A stretch of DNA of 64,000 bases from Pegoplata infirma (GCA_963921195.1 OY992536.1:181544995-181608994), one strand, 5' to 3'; positions 1 to 11,836 are shown, numbered from the stretch's first letter. The notes: generated by a model from the letters alone, not told the origin. Program-made: numbers and translations.

Positions 1-481
1 TTCAATTTGCTAAATTAGGGCGAAATTGAGATATAAAATATTGCCCCTGTTAAGGGTCAAAGGTCAAATTTTAGAAAATTTTGAATTTTTAAACATTAAT
101 AGATTTGCTGGGCGGATTTTGCTGAATCAACTTGAAGTTATTTTAATTGGTCTAAACTAAATGTCAAATAATTAAAATTTAGAAATTTAACCCTTAAGTG
201 CTGTTGGGGCCTATAATTTTTTTAATTTAATGGAGATAATGTTAGTGTATTTTGTTCAAAGGGTCTAATAGGCCCCACCATCACTAAAGGGTTTATATTC
301 TGAATTTAAATAAAAAGACATATGTTAAGACCTTTTTAAATGACATCAAGTAGTTTCATATATTTCCACTTAGAAAATCTGTTAATGTTTAAAAATTCAA
401 AATCTTCTAAAATTTGACCTTTGACCTTTAGTTGGGGCAATTTTTAATTTCCCATTTTTGCCCTAAATTTGCGAATTGAAG
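1..481. repeat. Fold-back element, cut by window edge
   Basis: The two halves are inverted copies folding around about 241. GGGCC at 206-211 pairs with 271-276, and the AAAGGTCAAATTTTAG-type block near 59-75 pairs with 411-427. The first 20 bases match the reverse complement of 461-480, so the element probably continues to the left of the window. Both arms carry a direct repeat of AGGTCA-type half-sites with 1-nt spacing, as in the giant hairpin at 18961-21742. No coding frame is visible. Confidence 0.75.
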
Positions 482-1278
482 TATTCTATCTCGTGTTGAT
501 ATTATTCGGTCCAAAACATATGAAGTTTGTAAAAAAACCTAAAAAAAATGAATAAAAGCTAAAAAATTGCCAAAAATCACTACTTTCCTGAAATCCGCCG
601 AAATTATATCACTGTAATAGCCAAATGAAAATAGCAAAGCCTACAATTTTTGGGGTTTTTATTCCTTTATATGTGCTTAACAAATCCTTAAACTCCAATA
701 GTCGATTTTTTAAAATTTCTTTAACAAAAAAAATAAAAATTTAAAATTGGAGATTTGAAAACCGTGCTTAAAAATTCAGAACTTTTTAGCATAAAATTAA
801 AACAAGTTAGAAAAGAACAATATGATAAATACTCATCATCTTAGGACATTGAAGCTTGAAGAATAAAAAAAATTTTATTACAGTAGATAATTTTAATAAA
901 TTTCAAAATTGGGGCTCGAATTCCTTGATCAAGTGGTCTGCCACACGTTAGTTGCCGGGGGAAGTTGTAATAACTCGGCTAATTTTCAACCGATTTTAAT
1001 TTTTAATACCTTATTTGATAGACAATTAACTCTTAATCAAAATTCAGTGACCATTTGAATTCAAACTTTACTTAAAATATCAAAAAAATTGAGAAAATGA
1101 AAAAAAAGTCATATTTTTCCCTTGTAATCCGTTTTTCAAACATCAGGACCGATGCGGCACGCCTTACCCACATCCGATTACCCAATAATTTTGCAAAACA
1201 TATTTTTACACCCAAATGCATATTTTTAGGGGGAGTTACGGCCAATATTTAACAACTTCATTTTTTTGGAGCACCCTA
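482..1278. other. AT-rich stretch without a gene
   Basis: No convincing reading frame, TIR pair or tandem repeat was found. It contains long A and T runs and a short GC-richer patch near 910-970. A sequence near 590-640 (AATCCGCCGAAATTATATCA) weakly resembles the inner arms of the fold-back at 25639-27983, so part may be an old fold-back remnant. Confidence 0.5.
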
Positions 1279-1810
1279 ATGAGTATTATTAATTGCATAA
1301 ATATTTCTCATACGCTCTGTTGAAACAAGAAAATACAAGCAAATTACAAAATTGTTATGAAATTTAAAATTCAAATGCGATTTTCTCGAAAAAAAAACGA
1401 AGAACGTGTTTCTGAATTTTTTTGTGTGGATGGACAAACATCTAAACTTAAAAAAAAAAAAAAAAGTTGCCGAATTTTTGATAAATTTACTTTTTTAAAA
1501 AATAGAAAATTTCAGAACGGGTTCTGAAAATTTTCCAAAAAAAATTAAATCGATAGATAAATAAGAATGTAATTTTTTGAGATTGTGGTGCATTCCGTTT
1601 TAATGTGATAAATATTTAATTTATCGCAACTCGCCACAAATTTGACCATTTTTCCAATATTTGACCACGCCTCCTAAGCCCAGTTTTTGAAAATTTGAAA
1701 AACCAAAAACGCAATTTTCATAGTTCCATATAGGGCTATTAAAACAACCTATTCAGAAATTTACGGGACACATGTTTTTTTGTAGCGGGGCATTTGGTGT
1801 GGAATGCCTC
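1279..1810. mobile_element. Fold-back family X, right-hand part of a copy
   Basis: Matches family X, complete at 53017-53970 and also present at 38434-38937. Shared landmarks are CAGAACGGGTTCTG, a block reading GACCACGCCTCCTAAGCCC, and the terminus TTTGGTGTGGAATGCCTC. Only loop and right arm are present; the left arm is missing. The reverse strand has a short open frame across the terminus, seen also in other copies, and I treat it as a by-product of repeat DNA. Confidence 0.7.
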
Positions 1811-1946
1811 ATATGTGATATGTATACTATTAAATTGTTTTTCAACAAAGTCGTGTGAAATAAGTCGAAAAAATTTTAAAAATCTGCTTCTGACCCAAAC
1901 TACGAAAATAAATATTTTCATTGAAATTTGATGGCGGTTCGTTTCT

Positions 1947-2672
1947 TACACTCAAAAAAAAAACTTGTAAAGTTACCAATAAATCTCGTGATTTTACGAG
2001 GCTCTCCTCGTAAAATATGACGTAGGTAAAATTCTCGTAAAATTACGAGGATTTCCTCGTAATTTTGAATGCACCAAAAATTGGTAAAATAACCAATTTT
2101 ATTGGTAAAAATATTGTTTTAAAACCGGAAAAATACAAAAAAAATGGTAAACTTACAAGAAAAAATGGTAAATATGTTTAAAAAAATGGTAAATTTACAA
2201 ACCAAAAAGGTAAATTTACAAAAAAAAAATTTTGTTAACAACATAAATCCTCGTAATAAAATAGTTTTTTCTAAAATAACTGTTTTTTGTAAATTAACTA
2301 CTCCTCCTTTAATTAATCCTCGTAATAAATTTTTCAAAATGTTGTCAACTTTTTTTTGAAATATTTTTCAATAAAAAAAAAAATTCAAAAAAAAATTTGT
2401 AAAATAAAGTTTTTTTTTTTTGTAATTCAACTAGAATCCTCGTAATAAAAACTTTGTTGTAAAATTACAGTTTTTTTTTGTAAAATAACCTTTCAAAATG
2501 GTAGAATACAATTACGAAAATAAACTTGTAAAATTACCAATAAAACTGTAGTTCTCGTTTGAGCAAAGTACAAGATTTTTTGTTAAAAAACAAGGAAAAT
2601 TGTTAAATATTGGTAGAACGGGATTACAAGGCATTTTACCAGGCGTTTTACCAGTTTATTTTTTTGAGTGTA
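1947..2672. mobile_element. CACTCAAAA MITE, copy A
   Basis: Non-autonomous element of 726 bp counting the flanking TA on each side. The TIRs read TACACTCAAAAAAAAAA on the left and TTTTTTTGAGTGTA on the right. The TA at both ends fits the TA target duplication of the Tc1/mariner superfamily. The interior has palindromes such as CTCGTAAAATTACGAG and repeated GGTAAATTTACAA. Copy B (3735-4506) is collinear over almost its whole length. No transposase is encoded. Confidence 0.8.
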
Positions 2673-2862
2673 AAACAAAGTGGTCATTTTGGCCCTTTTT
2701 TCAAATATCAGCTTAGAAGACTATTAAGGCGTGCGTTTATATGGTTAAAATGTCTACAAAACATTTTCTGCATCTGCGATATAAGAAAAATTTTTAAAAA
2801 AGCAAGATTTTAAGTTATCATAATTAAATTATGTTTTAAAAAAATACTTTACATTTTAACTT

Positions 2863-4846
2863 CCCAGGAAAATTTTTCAGAACCGATTCTGACAACACTT
2901 GTTCTAGAACAGGTTCTTCGGTAACCATACACTATTACACTCTAATTATTCAGAACAAGTTAAGTGAAAATTATTGTGAAGCTTGTTCTCTGCAATCACA
3001 CAAAAAAATATTGGCTAAAAAATTTCAATTAAATCTATTGATCAACAAAATTTAAATGAGTCAATTATTGTTTTAATCAACATTTTTGTTATTTTCTTTA
3101 ACTATCAAATTACAAATTTTCAACATACCAGATTTTTTTCGCTTTAATTTATTTGAATACATTAATTCAAAAATATACTTTTTACTACGGTTTTACTTTT
3201 TTTTATTGTCGGCAACATATTGGAAAGCAAAAAATATGAATTTCTTCATAATTTTTCCAAAAGCGCGAAATTCATTTGTTAAATCAATAATTATTTTAAT
3301 TGACTTTAAATAAAAAATCAATCAAATTTTTGATCAAAATCGAAAAAATGATTAATTGAAATAAAAATCAATTAATCACCTACAATTTGATGATTGATAT
3401 AACAATTTTCTTTATCGGAGGAGTTTCAATTAAAAAATTAATTGAATCCGCGTTTTTGTTGATTGACTTTCGTTTTCAATTCTTTCTGTGATCAAAGTTT
3501 CATAACATTTTGGTTCTCAGGAATTAAAAAAATTATGTGTCAAAAAAATTCAAAAATAAATATCAATTTATTTTTGTTAACCAAGAAAAAACAAAAAATT
3601 CTATAAAAATAGCAGGATAATCGTCAAAATTGTTGAAACAAAGGTGAGTAAATTACATTTTCGTTGTCTGGGTCGGGTCAAATACTAATAATATTATGTT
3701 TTTTATTTTTGTTTGCAGAAAATCCATGTTCTGGTACACTCAAAAAAAAAAAACTTGTAAAGTTACCAATAAAACTCGTGATTTTACGAGGCTATTCTCG
3801 TACAATATGACGTAGGTAAAATTCTTGTAAAATTACGAGGATTTCCTCGTAATTTTGAATGCACCAAAAATTGGTAAAATAACCAATTTTATTGGTAAAA
3901 ATATTGTTTTAAAACCGGAAAAATACAAAAAAAATGGTTAACTTACAAAAAAAAATGGTAAATATGTTTAAAAAAATGGTAAATTTACAAAGCAAAATGG
4001 TAAATTTACAAAAAAAAAAAATTTTTGTTAACAACATAAATCCTCGTAATAAAATCATTTTTTGTAAAATAACTGTTTTTTTTTGTAAATTAACTACTCC
4101 TCCTTAAATTAATCCTCGTAATAAATTTTTAAAAATTTTGTCAACTTTTTTTTTAAATATTTTTCAATAAAAAAAAAATGCAAAAAAATAAGTTTTTTTG
4201 TTAAGCAACATAAATCGTCGTATAACATAATTTTTGTAAAATAAAGTTTTTTTTTGTAATTCAACTAGAATCCTCGTAATAAAAACTTTGTTGTAAAATT
4301 ACAGTTTTTTTTTGTAAAATAACCTTTCAAAATGGTAGAATACAATTACGAAAATATACTTGTAAAATTACCAATAAAACTGTAGTTCTCGTTTGAGCAA
4401 AGCACAAGATTTTTTGTTAAAAAACAAGGAAAATTGTTAAATATTGGTAGAACGGGATTACAAGGCATTTTACCAGGCGTTTTACCAGTTTATTTTTTTG
4501 AGTGTATGTCATTATTGGAAGGCCCAAAATGCAACTTTGGAGGCGAAAAAGGATAAATGTGTGTTAAAAAATGTAAATATTTCATTTATATATGATTCTC
4601 TTTATCTATATTAAATAAATTAATGCAATTCAATATATTTCTTTAATTCTTATTTCTGTTCCAAATTTTACTTCTAGAACCGATTCCGAAGAACAAAAAT
4701 ATGTTCTAATTTTGCTTACAAACACCTGTTGCTTTTGGGACAATCCCTTTGTTAAAAGAATCGCTGTTGCACAAGAATTAGAACAGGTTCTAGGGAAGTA
4801 TAAGTTGTTCCACAATCGGTTCTTTGCAACCGAAAATTTTGCTGGG
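2863..4846. mobile_element. MITE-like element with CCCAG termini, host of copy B
   Basis: Left end CCCAGGAAAATTTTTCAGAACCGAT and right end AAAATTTTGCTGGG are inverted with few mismatches, and both subterminal regions contain AGAACCGATT and GTTCTAGAACAGGTTC-like blocks. It contains the whole CACTCAAAA copy B, which must be a younger insertion. No clear target duplication: both flanks are T-rich. The termini resemble those of the elements at 12266-12998 and 34591-34850. Confidence 0.5.
3735..4506. mobile_element. CACTCAAAA MITE, copy B
   Basis: Collinear with copy A at 1947-2672 and flanked by TA on both sides. It differs from A mainly by small indels, including an extra block near 4180-4235 that contains TAAATCGTCGTATAACATAA. 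It sits inside the CCCAG element 2863-4846. Confidence 0.8.
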
Positions 4847-5029
4847 TTTTTAAAGCATTCTGCACTTTTCGCACGAACTTTTGACGTTTGGCAACAACTA
4901 ATGAAATTCGATGCAAAAAATGTTTGTTGAACATTTTAACCCCTTATAGGCTTTTTAGTGGTGTTCTGTGAGGTTATTTGAAAAAAAGGACAAAAATGGG
5001 AGATAGAGGGTTAATATGTTCTAACAAAG

Positions 5030-5623
5030 GAAGTATCTCAACCCTTATGAACCGATTTGCATGAAACGTAAAATATATATAAAAGAGACAATTCTTAGGT
5101 TGAGGTTTCTTGGCTTATCGGCAATATCGGGGACTTAGGGGTTCAAAACAGGGGTCAAAAACTGACGAAAATCGTTTTTTTTTTTATTTTTTTTTTAGCC
5201 ATTACTTTCTAAGAAACTATATGGTGTTTAAATATTAGAATAAAGTTTCTTTAATGCCTTTCCAACGGCGGCATAGCCTTGTAAAAATTCGGCTTCACTA
5301 AATATTTTATTCACGAAAATTTGTAAATTATGGGTGGTATTTATATGAAGAGATAGACCGACGATATCCTTATGAATACGAAATAATCTTTATTAAATTT
5401 AAGTCGACACTTATTTTTGCTCTAGATGATATTCCTGTTAGTTCGGGAGTTATTGAAATCCTCCCGGAGGTCCACATTGTTTCATAAAGGGACAACGAAA
5501 TTTTGAAACACTGATATGGACGATAAGCCGAGACACCCCAACCTTAAATTCGTCTTCTTTATATATATTTTAAGTTTTAGGTAAATCGCTTCATAAGCGG
5601 CACTTTCCTTTTAAGTGCCGCTT
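5030..5623. repeat. Fold-back element
   Basis: The left arm near 5055-5135 (AAATATATATAAAAGAGAC, then GGTTGAGGTTTCTTGGCTTATCG) is mirrored at about 5520-5590. The unmatched middle holds no gene. The right end is a compact hairpin at 5595-5623, where AAGCGGCACTT pairs with AAGTGCCGCTT around a 7-nt loop, which is unusually GC-rich for this window. Confidence 0.65.
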
Positions 5624-5719
5624 GTTTTGGACCTTCGGGTTTTCCACCTTTCCTGATTTTTTTAAAAACTGCTTATGAGATTTTTCCATACAAAAAATAA
5701 ATATTATGTTTATTCTGTA

Positions 5720-6205
5720 GTTTTATCAAAAAAGTATGTAACTTTGAAAAATGCAAAGAACTTTACCCCTTAAATTTTTTTGAAACCTGCATAAATCGAA
5801 AATATAGCATTTTTTACATAAAATTTAGCACCGATTTTTTTTGTGAGTTTAAAAAAATGTATCTAAAAATTGCATTTGCATCAAAATTATACTTTTTTAA
5901 AAAAATATTTTTTTTAGTGCAGTGGAATAAAAAAGGACTATTGTTGGAGTCGAATGCTTTTTGAATGGTAGATTTCGGATAAATACTTTCGAAGATGTGG
6001 CTCTTCAAAGTATCATACTTTCTTAATTTTTTAAATTTTTGAAGAAAATAAAATTTGCGAAAAAATCGCGATTTTTTTTTAAATTTAAAAAACTGAAAAT
6101 GGATATGTTTTGTTGACTCCATAGTACAAATGTGTGCAAAAAATTAGACAAATTTGAAGACCCTCGGTCAGATTTTATAAAATCTCTGGTGGAATTCGTG
6201 ATATA
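5720..6205. repeat. Diverged half copy of the 35.6-kb fold-back family
   Basis: Shares with the fold-back at 35611-37355 the block TTTACCCCTTAAATTTTTTT, the block GACCCTCGGTCAGATTTT, and a terminus reading CTGGTGGAATTCGTGATAT, close to CTGGTGGAATGGACGATAT near 37350. Only one arm is present. A 102-codon open frame on the reverse strand is rich in K, F and N and reads as low-complexity AT sequence. Confidence 0.5.
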
Positions 6206-7024
6206 GAAACATTTTTCAAAATATTTGAAAAAAAAATATTTCAGAACCTAAGAAGTTTTCTATGTGGATAAGTCACTAACTCTGAAAATTTTTCTTAATA
6301 CTTATAGGAATTTGTTGGTGGGGAAATGGCCTAAGTTTCTAATGATTTTCTATATAAAAGAGATCGCTTAACTTTTTCATTACATCAGGTTTTTCAGAAA
6401 TTTGATATACAAAAAAATCGTGTGTTTGGACATACTTGACAACTAATAGCGGAATAACTGGTATCTTCTAAGCTTCTACAAATAAATTTTATCCTGCCGT
6501 ATGCTAGCTGACCAATCCTACTCAAAGACTTTATTTTGTGAAAGAACTTTCAGCAAAAAACCTTAGTATTTTAAAATTGTTCACGACTTTGCTGAAGATC
6601 ACAACATATCCAGTCTTCTGTTCAGCAGCCACATTTTGTAATACTTGAACACATAACACTTACAATTAGTCATATTCCAATAAAAATCTTTATTGAACAA
6701 AATCAATTAATATTGTGATTCCCAGAAGATTATCAGTTGGCTATAGTATTTAATTATTATTATATGTAAACCACTTCAAATTGCCTATTATTATCTTTAA
6801 TTCCAAAATTCTATCCAAGGAGTTTTTTTAGTCATAAACAGATAACAAAATATTTATTAATAACAAAATAAACTTAAAAACAAATTTAAACTGATAACAA
6901 GGAAAAGATAATAAAGGAACGCACTTATGCCAAAAGATTTTCCATGACTTAGGCAATTGAACCAACAAAGTGTTTACGCACGAAATCTACACTTAAAAAA
7001 CTGATACGGTATGTTCATGCTAGT
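6206..7024. other. AT-rich stretch without a gene
   Basis: No reading frame of note, TIR or tandem array was seen. The sequence is less homopolymeric than its surroundings (for example 6420-6660) and may be single-copy intergenic or intronic DNA. Confidence 0.45.
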
Positions 7025-7848
7025 TACACTAGTTACAAAAAAAAATTAACTTTTTTTTGCTACCTCCTATATGAAAATAATTTCTTGTAATTTTACAAGC
7101 TTTTTGCCAATAATTTTGTAGTAGTTTTTGTAGTTTCTATTTATAACTAATATCTATCGCAGCACCCTCCTTCGTTGATAAATAGCACTAAAAAACGTCA
7201 ACGAAGTAAAATAATAAAATAATGGCTATTAAACACAGCTTCAAGAAATAATTCGCCAGATCAATAACAGATGGCGATGCAACAACTGTACTCAAAATTA
7301 TCAACACGCGCAATTACAGTGTTGCCATACTGAATGAAGCCCTTCTATCTTTCAAATCTTTCATCTCTCTTCTATCCCCTTTCCGAAAGAAACATCACGG
7401 TTACAGTAGTAATTGATAGGCAGCATTGCCTGAGTGTTGTTTCTTTTTAAAAAAAAAAAAAAAAAAATTTTTTGACGCCATAAAATTACAAGGAGGTTTC
7501 GTGACTTTTACTAGATTTTTTAGTATCTCCTATTTTACGAGAATGCCTAGTAAAAATAACGAGGTTTTTCGTTATTTTACAAGAATTTTACGAATAGAAT
7601 TGTAAATTTACAAATTTTTTGGCGCAATAAGACTTACAAGGAAATCTCAAGAATTTACAAGATTTTTTTTTTGTAAAAAATACTTGGAAATTTGTAAAAT
7701 TACAAAAAAAAAAAAATGAAAAATTACAAAAAAAAGGTAAATTTCGATAGAAAATTTTTCTTAAAAAAAACAAGGAAAACTGTCAAATATTGGTAAAATG
7801 GGATTACGAGACTTTTTCTAGTAATTTGACAAGGTTTTTTTGTGTGTA
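7025..7848. mobile_element. Diverged CACTCAAAA-type MITE with internal insertion, copy F
   Basis: Starts TACACTAGTTACAAAAAA and ends TTTTTTTGTGTGTA, decayed versions of the family termini. It has the family's CTTGTAATTTTACAAG and ATTGTAAATTTACAA motifs. About 7141-7445 is unrelated, less AT-rich sequence that interrupts the family pattern and may be an insertion. A relative lies at 29561-29830. Confidence 0.5.
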
Positions 7849-7950
7849 TAACCAACACAAAAGGATACAATTTGTCATTCTATTGTTAACGTATCAAATA
7901 TAGATAAAGGATATTAGACTGACATTTTTTTTGTATGCACTTATAAGGGA

Positions 7951-10365
7951 AGTCTTTTAGAGGGACCCACCGATTGTCCTTAAACTTGCATATGGGAATG
8001 AGGGGAGAAAAATAAGAGCTATCTGTTTTTTTTAGCTGCCCAATCTCAAATTTTAAAAAAGGGTTGCAACCTTATGAAAAAATTAAATCTTTAGGGAAAA
8101 TCCGAATAAAATCCAAACTAGCAGGAATTTCGCCAAACGCAAAAATATGGGTCAGCTTAATTTAAACAGCGATTATTACCTCTCCATATAAACTACCCCT
8201 TTTGAAAATAAGAAATTACCGAAGCCGAATTTGGACACGACCTATACACCATTGGATAGGCCTTCAAAAAGCCTTTCGATTTGCATAAAATTTTCATACA
8301 GTTTCTTTTTAAGAAATGTGAAAATTCCCCAAAAACGAAAACATCCTGTTTTCCCCATCCCCTTTGACCCGCTACATGTGAGATTAGGCAGCTACACTCA
8401 AAAAAAAAGTTTGTAAAATGACATAAAATACGGGGCAGGTTTTGTAAAATATGTACTAGCAAGAATCCCCGTAATGTTACGGGGATAATTTGTAAATTGA
8501 TTTAACAAAAGAAAATGTAAATTTACATTTTTTTTTGTTAAATATTAACTTCGAGGTGAACATTTTTTTTGTAAATTTACAAAAAATTTGGTAAATTTAC
8601 AAAACAAAATTGTAAACTTACAGAAAAAGGTTGTTATTTTACAAAGAAAAAATAGAAAATGAAAAAAATAAATTGTAGATTAACAAATTATTTGGTTAAA
8701 CTACTGTTTTTACCGCAAAAAAATATTGAAAAACACGTATATTTACAATAAAAATTGTAAATTTGCAAAAAAAAAAATTTAAATTTACAAAAAAAATTGT
8801 AAACTTACAAAAAAAGTTGTAAATTTACAAAATAAAGTAGAAAATCAAAAACCAAAATTGTAAATTTACAAATTGTTTGGTTAAACTACTGTTTTTTATG
8901 GCAAAAAACTTGTATATTTACAATAAAAAGTGGTAAATTTACAATTTTTATTGTAAACTTACCATTTTTCCTAATTTTTTTGTCGTAAAAACAGTAGTTT
9001 AACCAAAAAATTTGTAAATTTACAATATTGTTTTTGTATTATCTACTTAATTTTTGTAAAATTACAACTTTTTTCGTAAGTATACAATATTGTTTTTTAA
9101 ATTTTCATATTTGTTTTGTAAATTTACAAAAAATTTTGGTTTATTTACATTTTTGTTTTGTAAATTTAAAGGTTTTCTTCCATTGGTGCATCTTATTTTT
9201 CCGTCTTCGGTAACTGGAGTAGCACTTCAACAACCTGAAATGATTTTTTTTTTCACTTGAACACTTTTAACAAACTTTTTAATGTATAACACTGCACTTT
9301 TTTATTTTTTTCGACATTTCGTTTTTCTTAAGTAGAACATATGAGAATTGCGAAGGAGGCTACACAAGAAATTTCGTATATTTTCAGGAAAAAGTAGTCA
9401 AAAAATAACAATTTTTTTTGGAATTTTTAGTTATTTTCACAAGTATTTTTAAAAAATCGGAAAAAAAATTTTTGGATATTGTAGATTGGATGTTTAAGTA
9501 CCTGTTAAATTAAGAAAAACTTAATTTTTCATAATTGGCAGCTTTTTATTGACATTTTAGTTGCCGAATTTAAAAAAAAAAATTACCAAAAAAATATGGT
9601 AAAATTTTTTTTTTTTGGTAAAGCTTAGAACTAGTTGAAAATGGTTGTATCTGGAACTTAAAAAATTTTCAATTTTTTTTTTTCATGAAATTTTTTATTT
9701 ATAAAAAATGATTTTTAACAAAATTTTTTACTCCAAAACGCAAAAAAATCTAAACTTAGAAAATTTTTGCGTGTCCTATTGTTGAATAATTATTTTTTTT
9801 TTTTTGTAAAACAACATTAATTCTAGTAATAAAATAAGTTTTGTAAAATTACATTGGAGTTTTGTACTTTTCAATACATATTTTTTGTTTAATTACATTT
9901 TTTTGTGTTAAAAAACTAAAAACCTTGAAAACGATTTAAAAAATCTAAAAAAAAAAAATGTTTGTAATAAAGCATTTTTTTGGTAGAAAGACTAAATAAC
10001 TTCAAGTAAAATTTTGTTGTACAATTACAGTTTTCTTGTGTAAAAAAACTAAACACCTTGTAATATTTTTTTAATTGGTAAAATAATTCACTTTTTAGTA
10101 AATTTACCAAAAAAAATTGTAAAATAAATTTACCAACATATAATAGTAAAATTACAATGCAAACTGTAGTTTTCATTTTATTAAATATACAAGAATTTTT
10201 GTAAAAAGACAAAAATATTAGTAAAATAGAATTACAAGACCTTTTACTTGTAAATTTACAAACTTTTTTTTTTGAGTGTAAGAAAAAAACAGGTAAGTCT
10301 AATTTTTTCCCCCTCTTTCCTATATACAAGTTTCAGGAGAATCGGTGGGTGCCCTGTGAAAGACT
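7951..10365. repeat. Inverted arms flanking CACTCAAAA copy C
   Basis: The left arm 7951-8030 (AGTCTTTTAGAGGGACCCAC, CGATTGTCCTTAAACTTGCA) is the reverse complement of 10282-10365, about 80 bp with scattered mismatches. Copy C (8393-10280) ends exactly at the inner edge of the right arm, so it inserted into this older fold-back. The 8031-8392 loop has no partner and no recognisable gene. Confidence 0.65.
8393..10280. mobile_element. CACTCAAAA long MITE, copy C
   Basis: 1888 bp from TACACTCAAAAAAAA to TTTTTGAGTGTA, counting the flanking TA. It is almost collinear with copy D (49837-51788) and differs near the left end by loss of about 16 bases (CCCCGTGATTTTACGG) that D keeps. It contains dozens of TTTGTAAATTTACAA-type palindromes, CCCCGTAATGTTACGGGG, and a non-repetitive core at about 9175-9370. 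No transposase domain is recognisable; the short frames rich in CKF and VNL are translations of the GTAAATTTAC motif. Confidence 0.8.
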
Positions 10366-10394
10366 TTCGTTGTCAGAGAAGAGATATGATTGTA

Positions 10395-10554
10395 GCAACC
10401 ATAATTTAAGAGCGTCATATTATGATTGAAATGGTATCATAATATGTTGAGAGCAATCATAACATTTTTGATCATAACATGATTACTGAAAAATTATTAT
10501 GGTTGCTATGATAAAATTTTCAATCATAATATGACGCTCTTAAATTATGGTTGC
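10395..10554. mobile_element. Short palindromic MITE
   Basis: About 160 bp with inverted arms of more than 35 bp: GCAACCATAATTTAAGAGCG followed by TCATATTATGATTGAAA, mirrored at 10516-10554. A second inverted copy of the end (TTATGGTTGCTA) lies internally near 10497. No convincing target duplication was found. There is no coding capacity. Confidence 0.75.
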
Positions 10555-11269
10555 CAGAACCATCCATATCTCTTCTTTGCGTGTGGCTAAAAAGTTTTTC
10601 TTCCGATTTCAAACGTCTCACATTGGATCCTAGATGCGCATTTGAGAGCCAATGTTTAGTTTTTTACAATTAATGCTCGTATTCGCTAAGTAGACACCAT
10701 AGGAGAAAGAAAACCGTTCATAGAAAGAAAATCCATCGCTTAGTTTAGTCAGGACATAAATTCAAAGTAAGGACTTTTTGCATAAATTTGAAAAAAATAT
10801 TTTTTTTAAGACTTTTTTATTTTATTTTTTTAAAACTACTTCTAATAATGCGATTTTCCTGAAATTAAGTGGAGATTGTAGCTATAACTAGTACCTTTGT
10901 TACCCATTTTATGGTTTTTAATATTACTCCTTTTAAGTAGGAAATACAGGCCATCAAAAAGTGTCAATTTTTGAAAAATTAGAAAAAAACAGTTTATATT
11001 TTGGATTGCAACTTTTGTGGGGAACGAAAGGGAATGGTGATTCTTTTTGTACAATAAACTAGAAGTATTACTTAATACTCCTGGGGTAGAAACTTGTGCA
11101 GCCAGTTGCAGCTGCGCCGTGAAATGAGGTTTAAAGTGGGGTCTATTAACGAAAAATAAATATTTTAAAGTGATTATTTTCTAAAACAATTTACTATTAA
11201 TCGTTTTATTACAAAATTTTACTTTAATTATCTTTATTGTTAACTGAAAACCGCGGTTTCCCATAATTA
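10555..11269. other. Stretch without a recognisable gene
   Basis: Mixed-composition sequence. A 70-codon reverse frame at 10842-11054 has no recognised motif. 11085-11140 is locally GC-richer (GCAGCTGCGCCGTGAAATGAGG). I see no repeat structure. Confidence 0.45.
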
Positions 11270-11836
11270 TTGATTTTGATACCCTACCTCACTTTTTTAA
11301 GGCAAAAGGAGTTTCACCTAATGCTTGTAACTAAAAGGCCTTTTTTGGTCGCAGTTACGGCCAAAATAACTGGAATAGAAGAAGATATTATAAAACGGGT
11401 TGATATAATACCTCTGTGTATCAACGCAAATGAAAAATTTAATTCAGTTAAATTTAGAAAACACATACATGGAACTGAAAAATTATTAGTTGAAAAGTAT
11501 GGTTGGTGACCCATGAGTACCACTATGCATACAATTCTAGCTCATGACATTATTTATACAAAAATTATTTATACAAAAATTGTGATTGCCCGTTGGTATT
11601 AAAATTATCCTTAACTAATTAAGTAACATTTAAAAATATTTGCCTTCTTTTATGGCAATTATCGGAGCCGGCTCTGAAAAGATCACATTTTAAAAATGAT
11701 AAAAGGAACTTTTAACAGAGAATACTCAAAAACAAACAACCTGCAAGATGTTTTTAGTATCTTTATGATTGAGTCCGATCCAAATATATCCATAATACGA
11801 CAGACAGAAAAGTTGGAAGTACCGATTATAGAGTAA
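11270..11836 (+). pseudogene. Relic of an insect repeat-borne ORF
   Basis: A 79-codon frame ends KLLVEKYGW and then hits TGA; the same frame continues PMSTTMHTILAH. Further on, at 11719-11836, another frame reads REYSKTNNLQDVFSIFMIES and ends at TAA. From memory, this order (EKYxWYxMPxTxHKILxHG, then TxxMxDxFxxLLxSSDPxIS) occurs in a family of uncharacterised proteins multiplied in insect and hydra genomes, probably carried by a transposon. The segment between the two blocks is not recognisable. At least one stop and one frameshift make it non-functional. The family assignment is a memory match, not a search result, and the function is unknown. Confidence 0.4.

Noticed and set aside
1514..1528. 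CAGAACGGGTTCTG in family X as a steroid receptor-like palindrome
   Set aside because: The spacer is 2 nt and not the 3 nt of the AGAACAnnnTGTTCT type, and the word lies in a fold-back family where palindromes are expected.
1739..1921. 60-codon reverse frame containing KKHVSRKFLNRLF, with similar residues encoded near 38480
   Set aside because: The similarity is explained by both lying in the terminus of fold-back family X; the frames differ and no family or start signal supports a gene.
2895..2925. TTCTAGAACAGGTTCTTC as a heat-shock element
   Set aside because: Only one TTCnnGAA pair has correct spacing; the third block is off by two, and the context is a MITE end.
9028..9213. Similar peptides from frames at 9028-9213 and 50494-50682
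   Set aside because: Both are translations of the same MITE segment rich in TTTGTAAATTTACA; the residues mirror the repeat and not a protein fold.
10842..11054. Reverse frame of 70 codons
   Set aside because: Low-complexity content and no known motif.
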